A DNA stretch of 12,369 bases. Origin: Methylorubrum extorquens (GTDB lineage: Bacteria > Pseudomonadota > Alphaproteobacteria > Rhizobiales > Beijerinckiaceae). Location of the stretch: NCBI GenBank assembly GCA_019695455.1, contig JAEUAC010000159.1, positions 1-12,369 of the forward strand. Reading direction: 5' to 3'. Both the position numbers and the translations under genes were made by a program. The stretch's first letter is position 1, and each line of letters opens with the position of its first letter. Positions 1 to 7,031 of the stretch are shown piece after piece. The notes under the pieces were generated by a model, which saw only the letters and a program-made list of their open reading frames with translations, made no database searches and had not been told where the DNA came from.

Positions 1-62
1 GGGATCGGAGCCGCCGCGCCGCCCGGACGCGGTCGAAACCGGTCGGGGCGCGCCGCGCCGGC

Positions 63-1349
63 TCAGCCGAGCTTGGCCAGGGCCTGCGCGAGGTCGGCCA
101 CGATGTCGTCGGCATGCTCGATGCCGATCGACAGCCTGATGGTCGCGTCGCTCACGCCGATGCGGTCGCGCACCTCCTTGGGCACGCCCGAATGGGTGGT
201 CGAGGCGGGGTGCGAGGCCAGCGATTCCGTGCCGCCGAGACTGACGGCGAGCTTGAAGATCCGCAGCGCGTTCAGGACCGCGAAGGCCTCCGCCTCCGCG
301 CCCTTCACGTCGAAGGAGAAGGTCGTGCCCGGCGCCGTGCATTGGCGCTCGTAGACCCGCCGCTCCGGGCTGCCATGCGGGAGGAACGGCGGGAAGAACA
401 CCTTCCGCACGCGGCGGTCGAGCTGCAGGAAGCGCGCCGCGACCTCGGCGTTGCGGCAGGCCGCGTTCATGCGCAGGCTCAGCGTCTCCAGCGAACGGCC
501 GATCAGCCAGGCCGAATGCGGATCGAGCTGGGTGCCGATGGCGCCGCGCAGCATCTTCACGGGGCGGACGTGCTCGCGGCTGCCGATCACGGCGCCGGCC
601 ACGAGGTCGGAATGGCCGCCGACGTACTTCGTGAGCGAATAGATCGAGAGATCCGCGCCGTGGACGAGCGGCCTCTGGTGGATCGGTCCCAGGATGGTGT
701 TGTCGCAGGCGACGATCGGGCGATGGCCCTGGCGCTCGCCGATCTCGTCGGCGACCTGCCTGACGAGGGCGATGTCGACCATCGTGTTCAGCGGGTTGGA
801 CGGCGTCTCGATCATGACGACCGAGACCCGCCCCTTGCCCAGCGCGACGTCGGCGGCCGCCCGCATGCTCGTCGGATCGACGCCGTCCGAGAAGCCGACC
901 GCCTCGATTCCGAACGGCTTCAGCGTCTTGGCGAGGAGCGTTTCCGTGCCGCCGTAGAGCGGCTGGCTGTGGAGGACGACGTCTCCCGGACGGGCATAGG
1001 CGAGCAGCGTCGTCGAGATGGCCGCCATGCCGCTGGCGAAGATGGCCGCCATCTCGGCCTCCTCGTAGATGGCGAGGCGGTCCTCCACGATCTCGCTGTT
1101 CGGGTGGTTGAAGCGCGAATAGACGAGGCCGGGGGGCGTGCCGGGCGGCGGCTCGCGCCGTCCCGACACGTAGTCGAAGAAGTCCTTCCCGTGCTCCGCC
1201 GAGCGGAACACGAAGGTGGACGTGAGGAAGACGGGCGGCTTGACGGCGCCCTCCGAGAGGGCCGGGTCGTAGCCGTAGCCGAGCATCAGCGTCTCCGGAT
1301 GGAGGCGGTGATTGCCGAGGCGATCCTTGTGGTACCCGTCGTCCGACAT
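63..1349 (-). CDS. Cystathionine gamma-synthase family PLP-dependent enzyme (Cys/Met metabolism)
   Basis: A 428-residue fold-type I PLP enzyme of the transsulfuration family (cystathionine gamma-synthase, cystathionine lyases, methionine gamma-lyase), expected to act as a cytoplasmic tetramer on sulfur amino acids or O-acyl-homoserine. Seen directly: YSRFNHPN at 77-84, SGMAA at 106-110, the LYGGT cofactor/substrate loop at 131-135, Asp216 in ACDNT (pyridine-nitrogen contact) and the Schiff-base lysine Lys241 in SLTKYVGGHSD. The loop has Gly where methionine gamma-lyases carry their characteristic Cys (LYGCT), which argues against a canonical Met gamma-lyase, but the exact reaction is not decided by sequence. 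The open frame continues 51 codons upstream; the ATG at 1349 is preferred because GGAGG lies 5 nt before it and the upstream residues are Gly/Arg/Pro-rich and unlike the family. It is divergent from the DUF1810 gene. Confidence 0.9.
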   Translation of the reverse strand: MSDDGYHKDRLGNHRLHPETLMLGYGYDPALSEGAVKPPVFLTSTFVFRSAEHGKDFFDYVSGRREPPPGTPPGLVYSRFNHPNSEIVEDRLAIYEEAEMAAIFASGMAAISTTLLAYARPGDVVLHSQPLYGGTETLLAKTLKPFGIEAVGFSDGVDPTSMRAAADVALGKGRVSVVMIETPSNPLNTMVDIALVRQVADEIGERQGHRPIVACDNTILGPIHQRPLVHGADLSIYSLTKYVGGHSDLVAGAVIGSREHVRPVKMLRGAIGTQLDPHSAWLIGRSLETLSLRMNAACRNAEVAARFLQLDRRVRKVFFPPFLPHGSPERRVYERQCTAPGTTFSFDVKGAEAEAFAVLNALRIFKLAVSLGGTESLASHPASTTHSGVPKEVRDRIGVSDATIRLSIGIEHADDIVADLAQALAKLG

Positions 1350-1353
1350 CGAT

Positions 1354-1390
1354 GCCTCCGCCCGCGGGGTCCCGCTCGCGCCCCGGAGGC
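1354..1390 (-). promoter_or_regulatory. Inverted repeat covering the Shine-Dalgarno of the PLP enzyme gene
   Basis: In the minus-strand leader GCCTCCG (1390-1384) is perfectly complementary to CGGAGGC (1360-1354), with 23 nt between the arms. The 3' arm contains the GGAGG ribosome binding site, 5 nt before the ATG at 1349. The intervening bases can form a smaller GCGG/CCGC hairpin. Pairing would hide the ribosome binding site, so the element could act as a translational switch. It matches no riboswitch class I know, and a 7-bp GC-rich repeat can arise by chance here. Confidence 0.35.
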
Positions 1391-1500
1391 AACCTGGGCC
1401 CGGTTTGTGGCGACACTGGCCCGCGGCCGTGCCGTCCCGGCCGAACCCCGGCGAAGGGGGGCGCGTTCGCCCTGGTCCCGCGCGGATGGAGCCGAGCGCC

Positions 1501-1953
1501 ATGACGAAGGACGGCAGCGGGAGCGATCCGCACGATCTGGCGCGCTTCGTCGAGGCGCAGGCGACGACCTACGGGCCGGCGCTCGAGGAGCTGCGGCGCG
1601 GTCGCAAGACGAGCCACTGGATGTGGTTCGTCTTCCCCCAGATCGCCGGGCTCGGCCGGAGCCCGACCGCGCAGCATTACGCGCTGCGCTCGGCGGCGGA
1701 GGCACGGGCCTACCTGGCGCATCCCGTGCTCGGCGCGCGGCTCCGGGCCGCGACCGACGCCATGAACGCGCAGGCCGGCCGGACCGCCCGCGCCATCCTC
1801 GGCCAGCCGGACGACGCCAAGTTCCGCTCCTGCATGACGCTCTTCGCCGAAGCCGCGCCCGACGAGCCGCGCTTCGCGACCGCGCTCTCGACCTTCTTCG
1901 ACGGGGAGCGCGACCCGCTCACGCTCGACCGTCTGGAGGGGCGACCGACCTGA
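1501..1953 (+). CDS. DUF1810 family protein
   Basis: A 150-residue soluble protein with the DUF1810 signature over most of its length: FVEAQ followed by Tyr and AL-EELR at 16-32, GRKTSHWMWFVFPQ at 34-47, then GLGRSPTAQHYAL at 50-62, and a C-terminal KFRSCMTLF at 107-115. The family is about 140-160 residues, so the gene looks complete. Its molecular function is not established and nothing here adds to that. The ATG at 1501 is preferred because GGAG lies 9 nt upstream; an in-frame ATG at 1486 would add only five residues. It is divergent from the PLP enzyme across a 151-bp gap and converges on the oxidoreductase gene with 24 bp between the stops. No signal peptide or membrane segment is seen. 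Confidence 0.88.
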   Translation: MTKDGSGSDPHDLARFVEAQATTYGPALEELRRGRKTSHWMWFVFPQIAGLGRSPTAQHYALRSAAEARAYLAHPVLGARLRAATDAMNAQAGRTARAILGQPDDAKFRSCMTLFAEAAPDEPRFATALSTFFDGERDPLTLDRLEGRPT

Positions 1954-1956
1954 ACC

Positions 1957-1975
1957 GTCCCGCGGCCCGCAGGAC
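1957..1975. terminator. Possible bidirectional hairpin between convergent genes
   Basis: In the 24-bp gap between two convergent genes, GTCC-c-GCG and CGC-a-GGAC form a seven-pair stem with one C/A mismatch around a 3-nt loop. There is no T-run on either side, so it does not look like a classical intrinsic terminator. The position is the main support. Confidence 0.3.
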
Positions 1976-1977
1976 GC

Positions 1978-3012
1978 TCAGGTGTCGCCGACCGTCACCG
2001 GTGCGCCGATGCGGGCCGATTCGAGCACGGCGAGCGTGGTCGCGAGCGTGCGGGCTCCTTCGCGGGCGTCGATGACGGGCGCCGCCTCGCCCCGCACGAC
2101 GTCGCGGAAATGCAGGATCTGGCGCGCGAGCGGATCCTCGTCCGGCGTGACGATGCGCTCGGACGCGATCGGCCCGAACCAGGCCCGCTCGTCCGCGTGC
2201 CGCCAGACGTCGAGGCGCGGCACGCTGAGCGAGCCGTCGGTGCCGCCGACGAGGTAGCAGGCCTGGTCCGTGCGCGGATACACCTTGTTCTCGCCGGAGG
2301 TCATCTCCCAGCTCCACGGCGCGGCCACCGCGTCCGAGACCGACAGCGTGCCGAGCGCGCCGCTCGCGAAACGGAGGATGATGGCGGCCGTGTCCTCCAC
2401 GGGAAAGCCGCGCGCCGCGCTCGACGTGACGGCCTGGACGGAGACGACGTCGCCGCAGAGGTTCCGCAGGTCGTCCACGACATGGACGAGGTTGATGAGG
2501 ACGACGCCGCCGCCCGGCTCGCGCCGCCAGGGCGCCGCGTCGAAATAGCTCGCGGACTTGCGGAACCAGCAGAGGCCGGACACGGCCGTGATGCGGCCGA
2601 GCCGGCCGGACCGCACCGTCTCGCGCGCCTGCGCGATCAGCGGCGAATGGCGGCGATGGTGCCCGACGAGCACCGGCACGCCCGCTGCCTCCGCCGCCTC
2701 CGCGAGCCGGAAGGCCGCCGCCGCCTCGTCCGCGATCGGCTTCTCGACGAGGACGGGCAGCCCCGCCGCCACGCAGGCGAGACCGCCCGGCACGTGCAGG
2801 CGGTTCGGGGTCGCGAGGATCACGCCGTCCGGACGTTCGCCCGCGAGGAGGTCCTCCAGGCTCGGGTGCCAGGCGACGCCGAGCGCGGCGGCCTCGGCTC
2901 GGGCCGCGTCCGTCGGATCGACGACGGCGGAGAGCGTCGTGCCGGGGCAGGACCGCACGTGCCCGATATGGGCCCGACCGATCAGGCCGGCGCCGACCAC
3001 GGCGATCCGCAC
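1978..3012 (-). CDS. Gfo/Idh/MocA family NAD(P)-dependent oxidoreductase
   Basis: A 344-residue two-domain dehydrogenase. The N-terminal Rossmann fold begins RIAVVGAGLIG with the dinucleotide-binding GAGLIG at 7-12, and VVD at 30-32 ends strand beta-2. EKP at 90-92 supplies the family's Lys91. The C-terminal beta-sheet domain carries GGGVVLINLVH with the candidate catalytic His177. The family's usual Asp four residues before the His is Ile here, with Asn174 next to it; I recognise this INL-x-H form as a Gfo/Idh/MocA subgroup, so it is not taken as inactivating. Members oxidise sugars, inositols and related cyclic polyols; the substrate here is unknown. The GTG at 3012 is chosen because AGGAGG lies 8 nt upstream. 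An ATG at 3036 overlaps the regulator stop (TGATG) but has no good ribosome binding site. It is likely co-transcribed with the GntR gene. Confidence 0.88.
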   Translation of the reverse strand: MRIAVVGAGLIGRAHIGHVRSCPGTTLSAVVDPTDAARAEAAALGVAWHPSLEDLLAGERPDGVILATPNRLHVPGGLACVAAGLPVLVEKPIADEAAAAFRLAEAAEAAGVPVLVGHHRRHSPLIAQARETVRSGRLGRITAVSGLCWFRKSASYFDAAPWRREPGGGVVLINLVHVVDDLRNLCGDVVSVQAVTSSAARGFPVEDTAAIILRFASGALGTLSVSDAVAAPWSWEMTSGENKVYPRTDQACYLVGGTDGSLSVPRLDVWRHADERAWFGPIASERIVTPDEDPLARQILHFRDVVRGEAAPVIDAREGARTLATTLAVLESARIGAPVTVGDT

Positions 3013-3035
3013 GGCGCGTCCCTCCTGCCGGGGCA

Positions 3036-3824
3036 TCAGGCGCCCCGCGTTCCGGCCACGCCCGCCCGCGTGCGGCGGGGAGCGGGCGTCTCGCCCGCGG
3101 ACGTCGCCGCGCGGCGGGGCTTCGGCACCGATTCCCAGGCCGGCGGCGACGTGACGAGCGCATGGTCGACGCAGCTGCCGATATGGGCGGCCAGGATCTC
3201 GGTCGCCCGGCGCGCGTCGCGTCCCAGCGCGCAGGCGAGCAGGTCGACGTGTTCGCGGACGGAGATGTCGCCGCGGAACACGACCGCGATCGTGAGATAG
3301 CGGAGGTAGCGGTCGAGGACGGACGCGTAGGTCTCCGTCAGGACGCGCGATCCGCAGGCGGCGATGAGCGCGCGGTGGAAGTCGCGGTCGGCCTGCCGCA
3401 GGCCCGCGAGATCCCCGTCGTCGCCCGGGCCCATCCGGCTCTCGAGCACGGCGAGCTTGTGATGGGCCGCCACCACCTGGGCCTCCCAGTCGAGGTCGCC
3501 CGCCGCGAAGGACAGCGTCATCGCGTGGCCCTCGAGGAGGAGGCGGAGCGAGGCCACCTCCCGGAACTCGGACGGCGAGGCCGGCGCGACCTGGAAGCCG
3601 CGCTGCCCCTCGGCGACGACCAGCCCCTCGGAGGCGAGCCGGCTCAGGAGCTCCCGCATCGTGCCGACGCTCGCGCCGTAGCGCCGGCTGGCGACGTCGA
3701 GGCGCAGCCGCTCGCCGGGCGCCAGATGGCCGAAGAGGATGTCGGCCCGCAGCCGGGCATAGACGATCTCGCCGACCGTCTCCCCGGACGCGCGGTCCCC
3801 GTCGATGCGCAGCAGAACACCCAT
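3036..3824 (-). CDS. GntR family transcriptional regulator, FCD (FadR) subfamily
   Basis: A 262-residue regulator. The N-terminal winged helix covers about 15-80 (GEIVYARLRADILFGHLAPGERL, then the recognition region ASVGTMRELLSRLASEGLV and the wing RGFQV). The alpha-helical FCD ligand domain follows at about 86-222, with candidate metal/ligand residues Asp146 and His150 (DRDFH), His192 (REHVDLL) and His214 (AAHIG). FCD regulators usually bind a carboxylate ligand through that metal site. A basic, Pro/Ala/Arg-rich tail of about 35 residues follows and looks disordered. The start at 3824 has only a weak ribosome binding site; an upstream in-frame ATG at 3881 would add 19 unconvincing residues and run into the putative operator. 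It is divergent from the transporter genes and upstream of the oxidoreductase, so it is the obvious candidate regulator of both arms. Repressor versus activator is not decided by sequence. Confidence 0.9.
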   Translation of the reverse strand: MGVLLRIDGDRASGETVGEIVYARLRADILFGHLAPGERLRLDVASRRYGASVGTMRELLSRLASEGLVVAEGQRGFQVAPASPSEFREVASLRLLLEGHAMTLSFAAGDLDWEAQVVAAHHKLAVLESRMGPGDDGDLAGLRQADRDFHRALIAACGSRVLTETYASVLDRYLRYLTIAVVFRGDISVREHVDLLACALGRDARRATEILAAHIGSCVDHALVTSPPAWESVPKPRRAATSAGETPAPRRTRAGVAGTRGA

Positions 3825-3854
3825 GCCCGAAGCGTCGCACCGGTCCGGTGCGAA

Positions 3855-3875
3855 TGCAACGTATGACGGATTGCA
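3855..3875. promoter_or_regulatory. Inverted repeat TGCAA-N11-TTGCA in the divergent control region
   Basis: A perfect 5-bp inverted repeat, TGCAA at 3855-3859 and TTGCA at 3871-3875, lies between the GntR gene and the transporter operon. It is a possible GntR binding site. The arms are short and the 11-nt spacer gives about one helical turn and a half centre to centre, so this is a weak call. Confidence 0.25.
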
Positions 3876-3880
3876 GAACA

Positions 3881-3904
3881 TCCGACGATGCCGTACGCGT
3901 CGGA
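3881..3904. promoter_or_regulatory. Candidate GntR operator: TCCGACG-N10-CGTCGGA
   Basis: A perfect 7-bp inverted repeat, TCCGACG at 3881-3887 and CGTCGGA at 3898-3904, sits just upstream of the GntR start (3824) and about 85 bp before the first permease. Centre-to-centre spacing is 17 bp, somewhat more than one and a half helical turns. Position between divergent, functionally linked genes is the main reason to call it an operator; no consensus for this regulator is known to me. Confidence 0.4.
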
Positions 3905-3949
3905 CAACATGTCGGCGCCACGGCTCGTCCGAAGGCGCCGCATCCGGCT

Positions 3950-3968
3950 CGGCCGCGTCCCGCGGCCG
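3950..3968 (+). promoter_or_regulatory. Strong GC hairpin in the transporter leader
   Basis: CGGCCGCG at 3950-3957 and CGCGGCCG at 3961-3968 form a perfect all-G/C 8-bp stem around the loop TCC. It lies 5 nt before the AGGGG that serves the TTG start of the first permease. No T-run follows, so it is unlikely to be an intrinsic terminator. It may stabilise the leader or affect initiation. It also suggests the stretch is leader rather than coding sequence. Confidence 0.4.
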
Positions 3969-3988
3969 GATCCAGGGGAAACGAGGGC

Positions 3989-4657
3989 TTGGGCTACACG
4001 CTCGACTTCCAGCCGGTGATCGCCGGCCTGCCGGACCTCCTGAAGGGCTGCGCGGGCACGCTGCTGCTCGCCTTCTCGGGCATGATCCTGTCGCTCGCGA
4101 TCGGGATCGGCGGCGTGGCCGTGCGCGGCTCCTCCGTGCGGACCGCCCGCTGGGCCGTGATCGCCTTCGTCGAGCTGATCCGGAACACGCCGTTCCTGGT
4201 CCAGATCTACTTCGTCTTCTTCGCCCTGCCGCTCGTCGGCATCCGGCTGCCGCCCACGCCGACGGCGATCATCGCGCTCGGCCTGAACGGCGGCGCCTAC
4301 GCGATCGAGATCATCCGCGGCGGCGTCCAGTCCATCCATCGCGGGCAGATCGAGGCCGGGCTCGCCCTCGGCCTGCCGCGGCGCGACATCTTCCGCTTCG
4401 TCGTGCTGCGACCGGCGCTCCGGGCCGTCTACCCGTCGCTGACCGGCCAGTTCATCATGCTGACGCTGACCACCAGCATCGCCTCCGCCATCGCGGCCTA
4501 CGAGCTGACCTCGGTCGCGAAGCTGATCGAGAACGAGAGCTTCCGCTCCTTCGAGGTCTACGGAACGATCACGCTCCTCTACCTCCTGATGTCGTGGGGC
4601 ATCATGCAGGCGTTCGGCCTCGTCGGCCGTCGCTACTTCGACTATCCGGTGAAGTAG
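3989..4657 (+). CDS. Polar amino acid-type ABC transporter permease (HisM/GlnP-like), first subunit
   Basis: A 222-residue inner-membrane permease of the HAAT (polar amino acid uptake) group. Hydrophobic segments cover about 22-45, 56-83, 91-106, 155-172 and 193-213. The family motif ELIRNTPFLVQIYFVFF is at 62-78, and the EAA loop that contacts the ATPase is IEAGLALGLPRRDIFRFVVL at 121-140. The frame is open back to an ATG at 3848, but those 47 codons are Arg/Pro/Ala-rich and overlap the operator and hairpin region. The TTG at 3989, 10 nt after AGGGG, gives MGYTLDFQPV, the normal N-terminus and length for this family. It heads a compact operon with a second permease 7 bp downstream, so a heterodimeric channel is likely. 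The start-site choice is less sure than the identity. Confidence 0.85.
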   Translation: MGYTLDFQPVIAGLPDLLKGCAGTLLLAFSGMILSLAIGIGGVAVRGSSVRTARWAVIAFVELIRNTPFLVQIYFVFFALPLVGIRLPPTPTAIIALGLNGGAYAIEIIRGGVQSIHRGQIEAGLALGLPRRDIFRFVVLRPALRAVYPSLTGQFIMLTLTTSIASAIAAYELTSVAKLIENESFRSFEVYGTITLLYLLMSWGIMQAFGLVGRRYFDYPVK

Positions 4658-4664
4658 GCGCGCC

Positions 4665-5306
4665 ATGGGCCTTCCCGAATACCTCTTCCTGCTGCAGGGC
4701 CTGAAATGGACGGTGCTCCTGTCCTGCATCGGCTTCGTCGGCGGCGGGATCGCGGGCCTGATGGTGGCGCTGGCGCGGACCTCCGGCCTGCCGGTGCTGG
4801 AGCGCGCGACCTCCGGCTACATCGGTCTCTTCCAGGGCACGCCGCTCCTGATGCAGCTCTTCGTCGTCTATTACGGGCTGTCCCTCGTGGGGCTGCAGTT
4901 CGAGGCCTGGCAGGCGGTGGCCATCGGCTTCACGCTGAACGCGAGCGCCTTCCTCGGAGACATCTGGCGCGGCTCGATCGAGGCCGTGCCGCGCGGCCAG
5001 ACCGAGGCCGCCCGGGCCCTCAGCCTCGGCTACGTCTCCCGCATGCGGGACGTGGTCCTGCCGCAGGCCCTGCGGATCTCGCTGCCGGCGACGATCGGCT
5101 TCCTCGTCCAGCTCATCAAGGGCACGTCGCTCGCCTCCATCGTCGGCTTCACCGAACTGGCGCGCGCCGACAACATCGTCTCGAACCAGATCTTCAAGCC
5201 CCTGCTCGTCTTCGGCGTCGTGGGGGCGATGTACTTCGCCCTGTGCTGGCCCCTGTCGCTGTTCGGCTCCTGGCTCGAACGGCGGCTCGCCGCGCCGACG
5301 CGCTGA
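4665..5306 (+). CDS. Polar amino acid-type ABC transporter permease, second subunit
   Basis: A 213-residue membrane permease paralogous to its upstream neighbour. Hydrophobic segments lie at about 16-37, 52-75, 81-97, 137-150 and 178-201. The FQGTPLLMQLFVVYYGL motif at 56-72 corresponds to RNTP in the partner. The EAA loop is TEAARALSLGYVSRMRDVVL at 113-132, and KGTSLASIVGFTEL at 152-165 is typical of HisQ/HisM-type permeases. It starts at an ATG 7 bp after the stop of the first permease and is followed after 36 bp by the binding protein, so it is co-transcribed. The two permeases probably pair with each other and with the downstream ATPase. Confidence 0.92.
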   Translation: MGLPEYLFLLQGLKWTVLLSCIGFVGGGIAGLMVALARTSGLPVLERATSGYIGLFQGTPLLMQLFVVYYGLSLVGLQFEAWQAVAIGFTLNASAFLGDIWRGSIEAVPRGQTEAARALSLGYVSRMRDVVLPQALRISLPATIGFLVQLIKGTSLASIVGFTELARADNIVSNQIFKPLLVFGVVGAMYFALCWPLSLFGSWLERRLAAPTR

Positions 5307-5342
5307 CCCAAGCCAACCGAAACCCAACGGAGAGGAACGACC

Positions 5343-6182
5343 ATGGATCCGACCAAGACCACGCTGCACAGGCGCCACCTGCTGGCCGGCGCCGGCGCCG
5401 CCCTCGCGCTTCCGGCCCTCATGACGGGACGGGCGGCGGCGATCACGCCCGACGAGATCAAGAAGCGCGGGCGCGTCATCATCGGCATCCAGGGCGACAA
5501 CCCGCCGTGGGGCTTCGTCAACTCGAGCGGCAAGCAGGAGGGCATCGACGCCGACATCGGCGAGCTCTTCGGCAAGGAGCTCGGCGTGCCCGTGCAGTTC
5601 GTGCCGCTCGAGGTCGCCAACCGGATCCCGGCGCTCACGGCCGGCCGCGTCGACGTGCTCTTCGCCACCATGGCCATGTTCCCGGACCGGGCCAAGGCCG
5701 TCCAGTTCTCGAAGCCCTACGTGGCGAACCAGATCGTTCTGCTCGCGCCGAAGACGGTCGACATCAAGACGAACGCCGACATGAGCAAGGTGGCGATCTC
5801 GGTCGCGCGCGGCGCCGCGCAGGACACGGAAGTGACCAAGAACGCCCCCTCCGGCACGAACATCCTGCGCATGGACGGCGACGCGGCCTCCATCCAGGCC
5901 GCCGTGTCCGGCCAGGCCCAGGCCGTCGGCGGCAACATCTTCTACATTCGCCGCCTCGAGGAGGCGAAGCCCGGCGTGTTCGAGCAGAAGCTGGTCTTCT
6001 CGAACATCTACAACGGCGCCTGCACGCGGCTCGGCGAGAAGGAGCTGAACGCGACGATCAACGCCTTCGTGGACAAGATCAAGGCGAACGGCGAGCTGAA
6101 GAAGATCACCGACAAGTGGATGAAGGCCGACCAGCCGGCCATGCCCGAGAAGCTGGACGGCGTGCCGTTCGTCGCGAGCTGA
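5343..6182 (+). CDS. Periplasmic substrate-binding protein of a polar amino acid-type ABC transporter
   Basis: A 279-residue family 3 solute-binding protein. The N-terminus HRRHLLAGAGAALALPALM with twin arginines at 10-11 resembles a Tat signal, although the motif departs from S/T-RRxFLK; cleavage is predicted after GRAAA at about residue 33. The mature domain shows the usual order: VIIGIQGDNPPWGF at 45-58, EGIDADIGELFGKELG at 66-81, RIPALTAGRVDVLFA at 94-108 and FPDRAKAVQFSKPY at 113-126. Arg116 in that last motif matches the Arg that grips the ligand alpha-carboxylate in this family. This supports a carboxylated ligand but does not identify it. A strong GGAGAGGA lies just before the ATG. 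It sits between the permeases and the ATPase. Confidence 0.92.
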   Translation: MDPTKTTLHRRHLLAGAGAALALPALMTGRAAAITPDEIKKRGRVIIGIQGDNPPWGFVNSSGKQEGIDADIGELFGKELGVPVQFVPLEVANRIPALTAGRVDVLFATMAMFPDRAKAVQFSKPYVANQIVLLAPKTVDIKTNADMSKVAISVARGAAQDTEVTKNAPSGTNILRMDGDAASIQAAVSGQAQAVGGNIFYIRRLEEAKPGVFEQKLVFSNIYNGACTRLGEKELNATINAFVDKIKANGELKKITDKWMKADQPAMPEKLDGVPFVAS

Positions 6183-6211
6183 TCCCGCTCATCCCGAAGG
6201 AAGGCACCGCC

Positions 6212-6970
6212 GTGTCACAGGCATCTTCGAGCGAAGCCCTCATCACGATGAGCGGCGTCGACAAGTGGTACGGCGACTTCCACGCCCTGAAGGGCGTCGA
6301 CCTCGAGGTCCGCAGGGGCGAGAAGATCGTCCTCTGCGGGCCCTCGGGTTCGGGCAAATCGACCCTCATCCGCTGCATCAACCACCTCGAGACGATCCAG
6401 AAGGGTCGCATCGTGGTGGACGGCATCGCGCTCGACGACAGCGCCCGGGTGGTCGACGCCGTGCGCCGCGAGGTCGGCATGGTGTTCCAGAGCTTCAACC
6501 TGTTCCCGCACATGACCGTGCTCGAGAACTGCACGCTGGCGCCCATGCGGGTGCGCAAGGTCTCGCCCGCCGACGCGAAGGCGACGGCGCGCAAGTACCT
6601 CGAGAAGGTCCGCATCGGCGAGCAGGCCAACAAGTACCCGGCCCAGCTCTCCGGCGGGCAGCAGCAGCGCGTCGCCATCGCGCGCGCGCTCTGCATGGAG
6701 CCGAAGGCCATGCTCTTCGACGAGCCGACCTCCGCGCTCGACCCCGAGATGGTGAAGGAGGTTCTCGACACCATGATCGGCCTCGCCCGGGAGGGCATGA
6801 CCATGGTCTGCGTGACCCACGAGATGGGCTTCGCCCGCCAGGTCGCCGACCGGGTCGTCTTCATGGCGGACGGCGAGATCCTGGAGGCGGCCGAGCCCGA
6901 GACCTTCTTCAAGAACCCGCAGAACCCGCGGGCCCGCACCTTCCTCGGCGAGATCCTCGCCCATCACTGA
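6212..6970 (+). CDS. Polar amino acid-type ABC transporter ATP-binding protein (GlnQ/HisP-like)
   Basis: A 252-residue ABC ATPase with every catalytic element visible: Walker A GPSGSGKST at 43-51, Q-loop Gln93 in MVFQSFNLFPH, signature LSGGQQQR at 146-153, Walker B AMLFDEP at 166-172 with Glu171, D-loop SALD at 174-177 and switch His203 in VTHEMGFA. NLFPHMTVLEN and the C-terminal FFKNPQNPRARTFL are typical of the polar amino acid branch. The GTG at 6212 is preceded by AAGGAAGG at about 8 nt and gives the usual family length. The frame is open far upstream but that part is out-of-frame shadow of the binding protein and permease genes. It would energise the two permeases encoded upstream. Confidence 0.94.
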   Translation: MSQASSSEALITMSGVDKWYGDFHALKGVDLEVRRGEKIVLCGPSGSGKSTLIRCINHLETIQKGRIVVDGIALDDSARVVDAVRREVGMVFQSFNLFPHMTVLENCTLAPMRVRKVSPADAKATARKYLEKVRIGEQANKYPAQLSGGQQQRVAIARALCMEPKAMLFDEPTSALDPEMVKEVLDTMIGLAREGMTMVCVTHEMGFARQVADRVVFMADGEILEAAEPETFFKNPQNPRARTFLGEILAHH

Positions 6971-7031
6971 GGCGCCGCCCGCACGGGCGCGCCCCGCTCC
7001 GCTTCGCCCATCCCGCGTGCGAGACCCTGCC

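Noticed and set aside
1350..1502. A 51-codon N-terminal extension of the PLP enzyme back to position 1502.
   Set aside because: The residues are Gly/Arg/Pro-rich and unlike the family, and a good ribosome binding site stands before the ATG at 1349.
114..2075. A 653-codon open frame on the plus strand, antisense to the PLP enzyme.
   Set aside because: It mirrors the minus-strand gene codon by codon, is rich in Arg, Ala and Gly, and shows no family motifs. Such shadows are common at this GC content.
3848..3988. A 47-codon N-terminal extension of the first permease.
   Set aside because: It would be a basic, Pro-rich tail unusual for this permease family, and it covers the operator-like repeats and a strong hairpin. 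The TTG at 3989 gives the normal N-terminus.
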